This document shows positions 54,889-63,898 of a stretch of DNA of 64,000 nucleotides, piece by piece. The notes under the pieces are model-generated. The model was not told where the DNA came from and searched no databases. It saw nothing but the letters and a program-made list of their open reading frames with translations. The position numbers and the translations under genes are program-made. Position 1 is the stretch's first letter; every line of letters begins with the position of its first letter. The DNA is from Vinca minor (taxonomy: Eukaryota > Streptophyta > Magnoliopsida > Gentianales > Apocynaceae), in assembly GCA_026122235.1 (NCBI GenBank), contig JAOCZM010000015.1:3621001-3685000 (forward strand), read 5' to 3'.

Positions 54889-55097
54889 GGAATCGGGTAG
54901 CCCATGTGGTAAGGCTACCGAATACAGGCCAGAGGTCCCGTATTCAATTTCCATATCTCTCCAAGTAGGGCAAATAATTTCTCCTTCTTATGAGGTTAAA
55001 ATTCCCCTCCCGGGCATGCTACAATCTCCCTATCTAGGGTACTCTCCGCTCTCTCCCCCTCGGAAGCAATCTCCCAACGGCGTGAAAAAAAAAAAAA
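54889..55097 (+). mobile_element. tRNA-derived SINE with TSD
   Basis: TSD TAACTTTTCCCTACATGATA / TAACTTTTCACTACATGATA (54869-54888, 55098-55117; one mismatch). GGTAGCCCATGTGG (box A region), GAGGTCCCGTATTCAATTTC (worn box B), a body with CTCCCTATCTAGGGTACTCT, and poly(A). Confidence 0.92.
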
Positions 55098-55117
55098 TAA
55101 CTTTTCACTACATGATA

Positions 55118-56070
55118 TGGTGTAATCATAAGGAACATAAAAGGATTCGATTCATTTACAAACTAACACTTAGTCTTGCGCAATTGAGCCTATTGAATTT
55201 AAAATATTATTTTCAGACTCATATCCACTAAATTGATATTTAAGTTGTATTTTTATTAGATTGGATATATATCTTTTCAATTAGAGTGCGTACTCAACCA
55301 CATTGGGTCTTGGATCTAATTTGGGTTCACTCACTAATTTTACTTATAATTTTATTGATACTCAATTTTATCGATCGAAACGTGAATATTTTTTAAATAA
55401 AATAAATAACGATTAATAGCGAAATATTATGTGAAAACTAATATGCACCGTTCATTAATATTAGCATCATATCCTTGGATTCTTATAAAATAAAATAAAA
55501 AATAATCTTAATTGAGTCTTTGGATTTTTTGAGTCTATACAATTATAATTTAGATTCACAGCTCTTGTATCATATATTTGACTTGGATCCTACCCATCCA
55601 TATGAGTACAGACCCAATTTAAATCTGAGTATAAAAAAATTTTATATAGATTCAAATTGGTCTTATGAGTTTGGATCTGAATCTGGCTATTGAGTTCATT
55701 TGGATCTGAATCTGACTAACACCAACATAGAGAATAATGGGTAAATAAAAATAAAAATAAAAATGAAGGCGAGTACCTTCATAACTATTGGCACGTCAGA
55801 TGAAATGTGCAAATTTAGACCGAAATGCGGTTAAACAAAAGTTTTTTGGAAGGCCTGAAATGTTAAAACTAATTACTTATTCACTTTAAGGTCCAAATTG
55901 ACGAATTTCCGAAAATAAATGTTATCTTAGTTTAGATATTTAAGCTTCAAAATATTTATTTATTTATTTTACAAAATAAATAATGTTCTTAATATTTCAG
56001 AGTTTGAAAAAGTTCTGAATGATGAGCAATGCCAATCATTATACTTACGGACATTTCTAGGGAGCTAAAA
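55118..56070. other. No gene seen
   Basis: AT-rich DNA with many short direct words (GGATCTGAATCTG at about 55673 and 55701). Nothing codes convincingly. Confidence 0.45.
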
Positions 56071-56074
56071 TTTT

Positions 56075-56212
56075 ATCAATTAATTGATTAAATTGGTGAC
56101 AAAATAGTAAATAATTGGGTGAATCCCTTATACCAACATGAAATAAATAGTGTTTAATTTGAGTTTTTAGCCAATTATAATCAATTTTACTTAGCCGAAA
56201 AACATTATCCTA
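56075..56212. mobile_element. MITE, TTAGCCAATTGATTGGC family
   Basis: TCAATTAATTGATTAAATTGG, CCCTTATACCAACATGAAATA, TTAGCCAATTATAATC and TTACTTAGCCGAAAAACATTA match 63088-63232. Confidence 0.65.
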
Positions 56213-56236
56213 TACTTTATTACTACACTCTAATCT

Positions 56237-56255
56237 TTTTTATTTTTGATGAATA
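56237..56255 (-). mobile_element. Micro-insertion: 19 bp with 15-bp TSD
   Basis: ACTACACTCTAATCT is repeated exactly at 56222-56236 and 56256-56270. The insert on the minus strand is TATTCATCAAAAATAAAAA. Confidence 0.85.
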
Positions 56256-56371
56256 ACTACACTCTAATCTCAAACAATAATCCCATAAAAGATTAAAATA
56301 TACAGTGCAATAATAATTTAACTCTGTCTATTTATATCATTGTGGGTGATAATAATATCATAATGTTGGTC

Positions 56372-56391
56372 TTTTTTTTTCTCCCAAGTAA
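56372..56391 (-). mobile_element. Micro-insertion: 20 bp with 18-bp TSD
   Basis: AATATCATAATGTTGGTC is repeated exactly at 56354-56371 and 56392-56409. The insert on the minus strand is TTACTTGGGAGAAAAAAAAA, a different 3' end from its neighbours. Confidence 0.82.
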
Positions 56392-57276
56392 AATATCATA
56401 ATGTTGGTCAAATAAAGATGGCTCAAGAATATTAATAGGTGGTCCTCATTCCATAATTTTCACTACTCAATTCTATGGGTGTTGGATTTGCCTGTTTCTT
56501 AGATTTCTTTTTTCATTATTATTGAAAAAATTGGATATTATTAATGAATATCAGAAAAGATACGTGATAGGACAAAATTCAGAGGACTTTCAAACCATTG
56601 AGATAAAATCCTAGACCTCAAAACATATTTTGTCAATATATCAGCGAAACTATTGAGACGAGATCTTAGATTTCATACGTGCTTTGGTTAATTTATACTT
56701 TTCTTTCCCTTTTCTTAATATGAACTTTCCATGAGATAATTTATATTTTTTTTGTAGTCCTTAAAAGAAATAATATTTTTCAAAGCTTTTGAAAAACATA
56801 TATGTACCGTGATCATCTCATTTTCTGTTTTTTTTCATGGTAGGCAGGTATTCGAGGTTAAATCCAAATATAATTTCGACTATTTCAGGAAGAATATGTA
56901 CAGGAGAAATTCGATAATTCGACAAAAAATTATTTTTTAATAATTCGAATTTGTAACCTTATTATCTTCAAGACAAATTCAAAATTTTACTAGAAGATCT
57001 GATCTTCTCACAAAATTTTACCCATAAATCTTCTCAGAAATAGTTCAACTTTTACTAACTTAAACAGGTTAATTGCAAATCAAAATCTACCCAATTCCTC
57101 ATACTATGAGATTCAAGAGAAACTCATGACTTTAGCTAGTTACCTCACTTCTTGATCAGGTTGTTTTTGGCTTGTATTTGTTTTGTCCTTACCCTTTATC
57201 CGTCTTTTACTTTTTTTACCTTTTCCGGAAGGAAACAAAGAAGTAGGGTGGGAAATGGGTTTTAAATTACAATAAT

Positions 57277-57403
57277 GATTGTTGGATCAAATTTTTTGGA
57301 TCAAATAAGAATCAAAGAATATAAAATTAAAATGATTGTTAGCATTTAATGTAACATTATGCCTTTTGATCCAAATTTGATCCCAAATTTTTGATCCAAT
57401 AAT
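57277..57403. mobile_element. Palindromic MITE (TTGGATCAAAT family)
   Basis: GATTGTTGGATCAAATTTTT at the left mirrors AAATTTTTGATCCAATAATC at the right. The loop is AT-rich. The TSD is unclear because a SINE follows immediately. Confidence 0.7.
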
Positions 57404-57419
57404 CACTACCCTTTAAATT

Positions 57420-57856
57420 TTTTTATTTTTTTTTAAAAACTAGATCATTTATAAGTATAGTCCAGTTTATTACAATTATATATTATTAGACCTCTCCAGA
57501 GGAGGTCTCCTCACCAGAGGAGGAGTAGTAGAAGCCCGGCTGAGTGGGTGCCCCGTGAGGGTCGTAGATGTCCCGTTGAGCGGGTGTCGTATAAGCCCGT
57601 TGAGCGGGTGCCCCGTGAGGGGAGTAGTAGAAGTCCCGTTGAGCGGGGTGCCCCGTGAGGGTCGTAGAAGTCCCGTTGAGCGGGTGTCGTAGAAGCCCGT
57701 TGAGCGGGTGCCCCGTGAGGGGAGTATAAGACCTCACACAAGGGAATCCCAAAGAAATGACAATTAAATCATTCCCCTTGTGTGAGGTGGGTATCGAACC
57801 AGGACCTCTCGGTCTCAGGCAGTGGATGTTACCCACTGGGCTACCGTGCCTTCGAT
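57420..57856 (-). mobile_element. tRNA-derived SINE with an internal GC-rich tandem array
   Basis: TSD ACTACCCTTTAAATT is perfect (57405-57419 and 57857-57871). The minus strand starts ATCGAAGGCACGGTAGCCC, with box A TAGCCCAGTGGG and box B GGTTCGATACCC. Then comes a 24-bp inverted pair (CCTCACACAAGGGGAATGAT / ATTCCCTTGTGTGAGG), an array of CCCGTTGAGCGGGTG units (about 57528-57728), an AT-rich 3' part and poly(A). It is more than twice the length of the other SINEs here. Confidence 0.9.
57528..57728 (-). repeat. Higher-order tandem repeat inside the SINE
   Basis: Seven units share CCGTTGAGCGGGTG (the first is CCGGCTGAGTGGGTG). Long units of 37-38 bp add CCCCGTGAGGG(G)-GTAG; short ones of 24-25 bp add only TCGTAGAAG. 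The order long-short-long repeats about twice with a period near 98 bp. Confidence 0.88.
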
Positions 57857-58221
57857 ACTACCCTTTAAATTATTATGTAACTATTGTTTTTTTTTTTTAA
57901 CCCCAATGTTTTTAAATCCCGCTGATTCTTTTTTTCTTTTTTAGTATATAAGGTATATTTTGTTTCATTTAGATGATAAATGTATAAATGACCCTACACA
58001 AATCGTCATGTGCCCCAGTATTATCTATTCCTGGATCCGTCACTGAGAAGCATAGTAAATATATATAATCATTGATAATAATTTTCTTCATTTGAGAAAG
58101 AACTTCAAACATATTTGTATTTTCTTATCAGCCACACTTTTGTAAAAGATAGTATATTACATGCATTCTATCATTGAAACAATCAGTGCAACATCTTTTC
58201 TTCCAAGAAACTACTCCCCAT

Positions 58222-58359
58222 GGGTTGAAAATCATCTGTCCCATATATCACTAATCATGTATCCAATCAATTAAAATTTGTTATGTGAATATTTCTTTCA
58301 ATTATATATATATTGTGAATTGTGATTGGTTGGGTCATGTGGACATGTGATTTTTTGCC
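58222..58359. mobile_element. MITE, AAAATCCTCTGTCCC family, worn
   Basis: GGGTTGAAAATCATCTGTCCC, AATTGTGATTGGTTGGG and GTGATTTTTTGCC match 19257-19415. Flanks CTCCCCAT and CTCCCTAT may be a worn TSD. Confidence 0.68.
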
Positions 58360-58669
58360 CTCCCTATATCCCAATTTGAAAATGTACCGTTTCTATTTTA
58401 GTTGGTCCAAAAATAATTATTCACTTTTTTTAAATTTGATATACTTCTTTTGTTATATTCATGTAACTAATCTCTTATATTTAAAACACGTAAACTTCAC
58501 TAATTTATGAGTCTCTATCTCTCTATATATAAGAATAGTATGAATAATCAAATTACTTTTCTTAATTCCCATGTAAATCAAATGTAGACAATCAATCTGA
58601 AACTAATAAGTAGTGGAATGGAATATAAACAAACAGTACTACCTATAAGAATGAAGCTAGTCATATGCG

Positions 58670-58698
58670 CATCTTATTCATTAAAAAAAAAAAAAAAA
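58670..58698 (+). mobile_element. Micro-insertion: 29 bp with 11-bp TSD
   Basis: AGTCATATGCG is repeated exactly at 58659-58669 and 58699-58709. The insert is CATCTTATTCATT followed by 16 A's. Confidence 0.82.
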
Positions 58699-59084
58699 AG
58701 TCATATGCGTAACTCAATTTAGAATTTGACAATGTAATCGAAGTTTCTAGCTTTCCTTTCTCCAAGGTAAGTAAGCGAAGTTTCTAGCTTTCCTTTCTCC
58801 TTTTTTCTATTTTTACACAAAAGTTTTCAAGTTTGTGCAACTTTTTCCAAGATCAGCATGTAGACATATAACCGTATATAGTGATAGCTTGCCTCGTTTT
58901 TTAACTATAAGGGCAGAAGTTTAATTCCTATTCATAAGAATGAAACGTGTTTCATGGACAATTATTTATCTCTTCGAAGAGATTTCGTGAAGAGAGAATT
59001 AGTTACTACTGCTGACAGTGAACTTAATTCTCGAAAAATAAAAACATGTAGACACATAATATCAAGAGCTTATAAGCGCACACT

Positions 59085-59514
59085 TTTTTTTTGCTAAGTA
59101 AATAGTTAACCATTTAATGGATCCAAAACAGGATCAGAGTTACAAAAAGTGCCTTCCCTATCACAAAGTACAGAAGGTGGAATAGCATAAGGTTCTATGT
59201 AACCTATCGTAGCATTAGCCTTCGCCCATTGAGGTAGATTATGAGCTTGTAAGTTTACCAACCTATTAACATAATCAACATTTCAATACCTATCTCTAGC
59301 CAGAAGAGCCCTACCCGATTTAATCAAATCTATGCCTGTCCAATGTAAATCAGAATATGTGCCTTTTAAACATTTAATAACATTTAAGCAATCCTCTTCA
59401 AAAATAACCTTTTGTACATGAAGGGATTTCAACTTTTTCATTACTACGAGGACCGCATGAGGTTCGGCTTCAAAAGATGATCTCGCCCGGAACCTTTGAA
59501 TCCACATTCCCCTA
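59085..59514 (-). pseudogene. 5'-truncated LINE: RNase H-like C-terminus and poly(A)
   Basis: TSD TTATAAGCGCACACT / TTATAAACGCCACACT (59070-59084, 59515-59530) brackets 430 bp. The minus-strand frame gives RARSSFEAEPHAVLVVMKKL, VIFEEDCLNVIKCL, RDRY-stop-NVDYVNRL and LQAHNLPQWAKAN: the plant RNase H-like domain (RVT_3) found at the end of plant LINE ORF2. The 3' end reads GTTAACTATTTACTTAGC followed by A's. Confidence 0.9.
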
Positions 59515-59799
59515 TTATAAACGCCACACTACATATGCATGAATTATTGAAAATGGTTGACAGAGAGTATTCACATCATTTATTAATATCTTTACTGAAT
59601 TTGCAGACACTACAAAACAAATGCCAGCGAATAAATTTCTACCAACTCTTAGTCAAATTGATCCAAATCACGTGCCAACCTATATTCTAAAGAAAAGCTT
59701 TCTGATGTTTTTTTTAACACTGTTAATTTCCTAGAATTTACCATGTTTAAAATTTAAACATTTATTTATTATTATTATCAAGTGGGTTAAAAACAAAAC

Positions 59800-59807
59800 T
59801 ATATAAA
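59800..59807 (+). promoter_or_regulatory. TATA box of the extensin gene
   Basis: TATATAAA lies 48 bp before the start codon, which leaves room for a short leader (about 20-30 nt) with an A-rich context (AGGCCAAACATGG) at the ATG. Confidence 0.75.
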
Positions 59808-59854
59808 GGGATGTAAGGGATATGTTATATTGAGAACACAAGAAAAGGCCAAAC

Positions 59855-61378
59855 ATGGGTTCAAGGGCATATTCTCCCCTTGTCACTCTACTAGTGGTAG
59901 TTGTAGCCCTTAGCTTGGCTTCAGAAACTACAGCAAACTTCTATCATTATTCATCTCCTCCTCCACCAGCCAAGAAGTATCCAACACCCTCTCCTCCTTA
60001 CCATTACAAGTCACCACCACCGCCTCCACCAGTTTACAAGTCTCCACCACCACCACCACCAAAGAAACCTTACGTATACAAGTCTCCACCTCCACCTCCT
60101 CATCATCCAGTTTACAAATCTCCACCTCCACCACCACCACATAAGAAAACCTACAAGTACAAATCCCCACCCCCACCTCCTCCTGTTTACAAGTCTCCAC
60201 CACCACCACATAAACCTTACAAGTACAAGTCTCCTCCCCCACCTCCAGTGTACAAGTCACCACCGCCTCCTCCTCCAATTTACAAGTCTCCACCTCCACC
60301 ACCACCACACAAGCCATACAAATACAAATCCCCTCCTCCACCGCCAGTGTACAAGTCTCCACCACCACCACCACCACCACCACCACCACCACACAAACCC
60401 TACAAATACAAGTCTCCTCCACCCCCACCACCACACAAACCCTACAAATACAAGTCTCCTCCACCACCACCACACAAACCCTACAAATATAAGTCTCCTC
60501 CACCACCACCACCACACAAATCCTACAAATACAAGTCTCCTCCACCACCACCACCACACAAACCCTACAAATATAAGTCTCCTCCACCACCACCACCACA
60601 CAAATCCTACAAATACAAGTCTCCTCCACCACCTCCACCTCCAGTTTATAAGTCACCACCACCACCACACAAGCCATACAAATACAAATCTCCTCCCCCA
60701 CCTCCAGTGTACAAGTCTCCACCACCACCACCACCACACAAACCCTACAAATACAAGTCTCCTCCACCACCTCCACCTCCAGTTTATAAGTCACCACCAC
60801 CACCACACAAGCCATACAAATACAAATCTCCTCCCCCACCTCCAGTGTACAAGTCTCCACCACCACCACCACACAAATACTACAAATACAAGTCTCCTCC
60901 ACCACCTCCCGTGTACAAATCACCACCACCTCCACCTCCAGTTTATAAGTCTCCTCCACCACCACCACCACACAAACCCTACAAATACAAGTCTCCTCCA
61001 CCACCTCCAGTGTACAAGTCGCCACCACCACCACCACCACACAAACCCTACAAATACAAGTCACCTCCACCTCCTCCAGTGTACAAATCACCACCGCCTC
61101 CGCCTCCAGTTTATAAGTCTCCTCCACCACCACCGCCACACAAACCATACAAATACAAATCTCCTCCTCCACCTCCAGTGTACAAGTCTCCACCACCACC
61201 ACACAAACCTTACAAATACAAGTCCCCTCCACCACCACCCCCGGTTTACAAGTCCCCTCCTCCACCACCACCAAAGAAACCCTATAAATACACCTCCCCA
61301 CCACCACCTCCAGTTCACAAGTCTCCACCACCCCACCATTACATCTATGCTTCTCCTCCTCCTCCTTACCACCATTGA
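59855..61378 (+). CDS. Classical extensin, cell-wall hydroxyproline-rich glycoprotein
   Basis: Uninterrupted 507-codon gene. Residues 1-27 (MGSRAYSPLVTLLVVVVALS... ending ETTA) form a secretion signal; the mature protein probably starts NFYHYSS. Nearly all the rest is SPPPP/SPPPPPP blocks alternating with YKYK (about seventeen copies) and VYK, with HKP or KKP linkers; one block has eleven prolines. In this family prolines of SP4-6 are hydroxylated and arabinosylated, YXYK forms intramolecular isodityrosine, and VYK tyrosines can cross-link chains, so the protein self-assembles in the cell wall. The end HHYIYASPPPPYHH lacks any GPI signal. I chose the first ATG because of the signal peptide and TATA spacing. 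Internal repeats are so alike at DNA level that length polymorphism and assembly collapse are likely. Confidence 0.97.
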   Translation: MGSRAYSPLVTLLVVVVALSLASETTANFYHYSSPPPPAKKYPTPSPPYHYKSPPPPPPVYKSPPPPPPKKPYVYKSPPPPPHHPVYKSPPPPPPHKKTYKYKSPPPPPPVYKSPPPPHKPYKYKSPPPPPVYKSPPPPPPIYKSPPPPPPHKPYKYKSPPPPPVYKSPPPPPPPPPPPHKPYKYKSPPPPPPHKPYKYKSPPPPPHKPYKYKSPPPPPPHKSYKYKSPPPPPPHKPYKYKSPPPPPPHKSYKYKSPPPPPPPVYKSPPPPHKPYKYKSPPPPPVYKSPPPPPPHKPYKYKSPPPPPPPVYKSPPPPHKPYKYKSPPPPPVYKSPPPPPHKYYKYKSPPPPPVYKSPPPPPPVYKSPPPPPPHKPYKYKSPPPPPVYKSPPPPPPHKPYKYKSPPPPPVYKSPPPPPPVYKSPPPPPPHKPYKYKSPPPPPVYKSPPPPHKPYKYKSPPPPPPVYKSPPPPPPKKPYKYTSPPPPPVHKSPPPHHYIYASPPPPYHH

Positions 61379-61397
61379 GAAATTGCATCACAATAAG

Positions 61398-61501
61398 GCA
61401 AGCTCAAACACATCTTTTCTTTTCTTTTTTTCTTTTCATTGCATTGTGTTAAACATTCATGCAAATAGTCTCATGCATTGACCTGTGCTTTATTTTTTCA
61501 G
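61398..61501 (+). other. Possible GC-AG intron in the extensin 3' UTR
   Basis: AAG|GCAAGC at 61395-61403 matches the GC-type donor consensus, and TTTATTTTTTCAG|G at 61489-61502 is a good acceptor behind a long pyrimidine tract. The intron would be 104 nt, beginning 19 nt after the stop codon. Some extensin genes are known to have a 3' UTR intron. No transcript is available to confirm it. Confidence 0.4.
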
Positions 61502-61752
61502 GAAAAAAGAGGCTTGAAATAAGAAAACTATGGCCAACTCCAGCATTCACATGACCAAGAGAAAGCAGTGTTATTTTCATAATTATTAGTTCAATCATAT
61601 ATATGTTTAAAAACTAGTATAGAAGTTTGTAAAAGTTAAGATGGTTCAATGTGTACCATTGTAAGTGTTGTAATAGTACTGCAAACAGCTGTGTAGATGC
61701 AGAGTTTGTTTTCATGGTTTTGATCTCTTGCCAATGCTGAGGTTATTGCCTT

Positions 61753-61758
61753 AATAAA
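61753..61758 (+). terminator. Candidate poly(A) signal of the extensin gene
   Basis: AATAAA within TTAATAAATAAAGC, about 375 bp after the stop, with upstream TGTA-rich sequence (61640-61680) typical of plant far-upstream elements. Confidence 0.5.
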
Positions 61759-61982
61759 TAAAGCATATTTATGCACTTTGCCTTAAGTTTAGTGGTTGCA
61801 TGATCTTCATTTTCCGCGTCCACCCGTAGAATAAGAAACAATTTTAGATTTATTGTTATGATAATGATACGTGTCACATCTCGTGTCATATTTTGGATTT
61901 TCATATTTTTTTCTGTTTAGATGCGTTTTCCGTTAGGATCTTCTATGCCTTCTTCCATGTCTTGTTATTATTAAATTGACAC

Positions 61983-62734
61983 CAGGACCGTCTCAATCAT
62001 TTTGCAGGCTCTGTGCTAGATTTTAAAATGAGGTTCTATATACCGAAGAAAATTGACTTTCATGTAAATATAAGTAAAAAAAAAAATATTACAACTGTAT
62101 CATAATTTTTGTTCTAAAATATGAATAAAAATATTTTTAAACATAATTTTAAAAATATAAATATTACAAACTCTTCTTCACTTGAAAATAGTGATCCTTC
62201 TAACTTTCTTTGACGCAAAATAATCAACTAAATCTTCATATTTTATTTGTTCCAAAAGATCATTCTCAATTTCTACCGTCGTTAATCCATTAAGTGGACA
62301 TTGTCGAACACATGTATGACTTCAACAACTTTAATTTTGAAAAGCTTCTTTCTGCAAATGCAACAATATCAGGAATAATAAACAAAATTCTGTATGCAAT
62401 TATTACGTTAGGAAAAAAAATTCACGCTTCAAGAACATAAAAATATCAATAGGTCTCATCTTTTCATTAGTCAAGAATTTTCGAAGCAACTTAACCTCCA
62501 CATCCAAATCATTTCCATCGATATCAAGAAGAGCGGGCTAGCTTGTTAAAAAAAAAAAACTAACAATATTTACTGGTAGTTGTCAACATAAAAAATCCCA
62601 AGTAATTTCAATTTTTATTATTTTTCAACAAAATACAAATACACACTCTAAACTATATATATATATAATTGGAGCCCCCAATTTTGGAGGCTCTGTGTGA
62701 TCGATCACCTCAAACATCCTCTTAGCCATCCCTG
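61983..62734 (-). mobile_element. hAT deletion derivative with transposase tail
   Basis: Flanks ATTGACAC (61975-61982) and ATTGACAA (62735-62742) are an 8-bp TSD with one mismatch. Ends are CAGGACCGTCTCAA and, complemented, CAGGGATGGCTAAG. The left 250 bp are homologous to the hAT derivatives in tandem units A and B. Confidence 0.82.
62178..62550 (-). pseudogene. hAT (ZMYM1-like) dimerisation region, frameshifted
   Basis: Minus-strand words, in order: LDVEVKLLRKFLTNEKMRP, a frame change, IIPDIVAFAERSFSKLKLLK, SYMCSTMS, a frame change, RLNGLTTVEIENDLLEQI, YEDLVDYFASKKVRR. SFSKLKLIK-YLRSTM followed by RL-GLA---IE-DLLE is typical of the end of plant hAT transposases annotated as zinc finger MYM-type protein 1-like. 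Confidence 0.85.
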
Positions 62735-63087
62735 ATTGACAAAATAGGTTTTTCTTTTTAAAAAATCCAAAAAGTAAAGAAATATGTAGAGTATATTAAC
62801 TGGAAAAATGATAATTTTTTATAAATGAGATAGAAAAAAAAATAGAATAATATAAATCATCCCAAACATAGGTTCTATTCTAAAACAACACCTATTAAAA
62901 CTTACATCATTTTTCGTAAGTAATTCCATTTTTTTTACAAAATTAATATCTATAAGCTTTAATTCCATTTGAATTGATTGTTTCTTTTCAAGAAAAAATT
63001 ATTTTGGAGACGAGAAGATATTTATATTTTGGAAAAAAAAAGTCTTTAAAAGAATAGAATATATAATATGGGAAGTGATAGAGAGAT

Positions 63088-63232
63088 AAGCCCTTAGCCA
63101 ATTGATTGGCTAAATTTGGGTCAATTGGTAAAAACGCCGTGTAATCTTTTATACCAATTTCGGTAAGTGAAAATGTTTAATTTGGGATGTTAGTCAATTT
63201 TAACCAATTTTACTTGGCCGAAAAATATTACC
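63088..63232. mobile_element. MITE, TTAGCCAATTGATTGGC family
   Basis: CCTTAGCCAATTGATTGGCT, ACGCCGTGTAATCTTTTATA, TTAGTCAATTTTAACC and TTACTTGGCCGAAAAATATTA recur in two other copies (39624-39745, 56075-56212). Confidence 0.68.
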
Positions 63233-63749
63233 CATATAATATTTCGTAATGAGAAAAAACATTTCAGCTGAGGAATTTTCATTTTCAAACAAAATATTCT
63301 TGCATTACCGGTTTATTATCGGTTCGAATTTTGTATCTCATTTACAAATTATTTTAAGACATTTTTTCCTCTTTTAAAAAATTTAAATTTAGGGGGAAAA
63401 AAAGGATGACATCATAAGGGTTTAGGGTTCCCTAACCACGAACAATCTTTCCGATTCCAGTCCAAAAACTTGACTTGACTCAATCCAATCACCATAAAAG
63501 AGAGGAAATAACGTGTAGTACTAGTCTTCTGAATACTACTTTCACGTTGATTAAACAAAGGATAGTGGATAATTGGCAAATAGATTATTTGTACGTGTGA
63601 AAATACTCATTAATATGATCAACTATTCACAATTCACTACATGTATATATAATTAAAATTAATGTCTACATGACAAATTTTGAATAATTTGGCACATAAA
63701 TATTAACATACACGAATACAAACGATTTTCACCCTATCCAATACCGATT

Positions 63750-63764
63750 ATTTTTTGATGAATA
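63750..63764 (-). mobile_element. Micro-insertion: 15 bp with 15-bp TSD
   Basis: TATCCAATACCGATT / TATCCAATACAGATT (63735-63749, 63765-63779; one mismatch). The insert on the minus strand is TATTCATCAAAAAAT. Confidence 0.75.
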
Positions 63765-63898
63765 TATCCAATACAGATTTACTCCCAAAATAATTTCACT
63801 AACATATATGGCTTAGGCCAGTGATGTATCTTTCTACATTTTCGAATATCAAATACATATCATTATATCACTTTCTAATCTTGAACTATTCTTAAGTA

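Larger units (their letters stand above)
62743..63898. other. No gene seen; MITE and micro-insertion inside
   Basis: AT-rich intergenic DNA holding the MITE at 63088-63232 and a micro-insertion at 63750-63764. Confidence 0.5.

Noticed and set aside
57528..57728. CRISPR-like array of GC-rich repeats
   Set aside because: Units are directly adjacent without unique spacers, lie inside a SINE, and the genome is plant-like.
57781..57858. tRNA gene on the minus strand
   Set aside because: Boxes A and B are present, but the acceptor and anticodon stems do not close, the sequence continues into a SINE body with poly(A), and a 15-bp TSD flanks the whole. The same holds for the heads at 47994-48176, 50460, 54264 and 54889.
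59928..61391. 487-codon open frame antisense to the extensin, rich in Val, Cys and Glu
   Set aside because: It is a by-product of CCA/CCT proline codons, whose complements (TGG, AGG, GGA, GTG) rarely form stops. Composition is extreme, there is no domain, and two other antisense frames are Trp/Arg-rich for the same reason.
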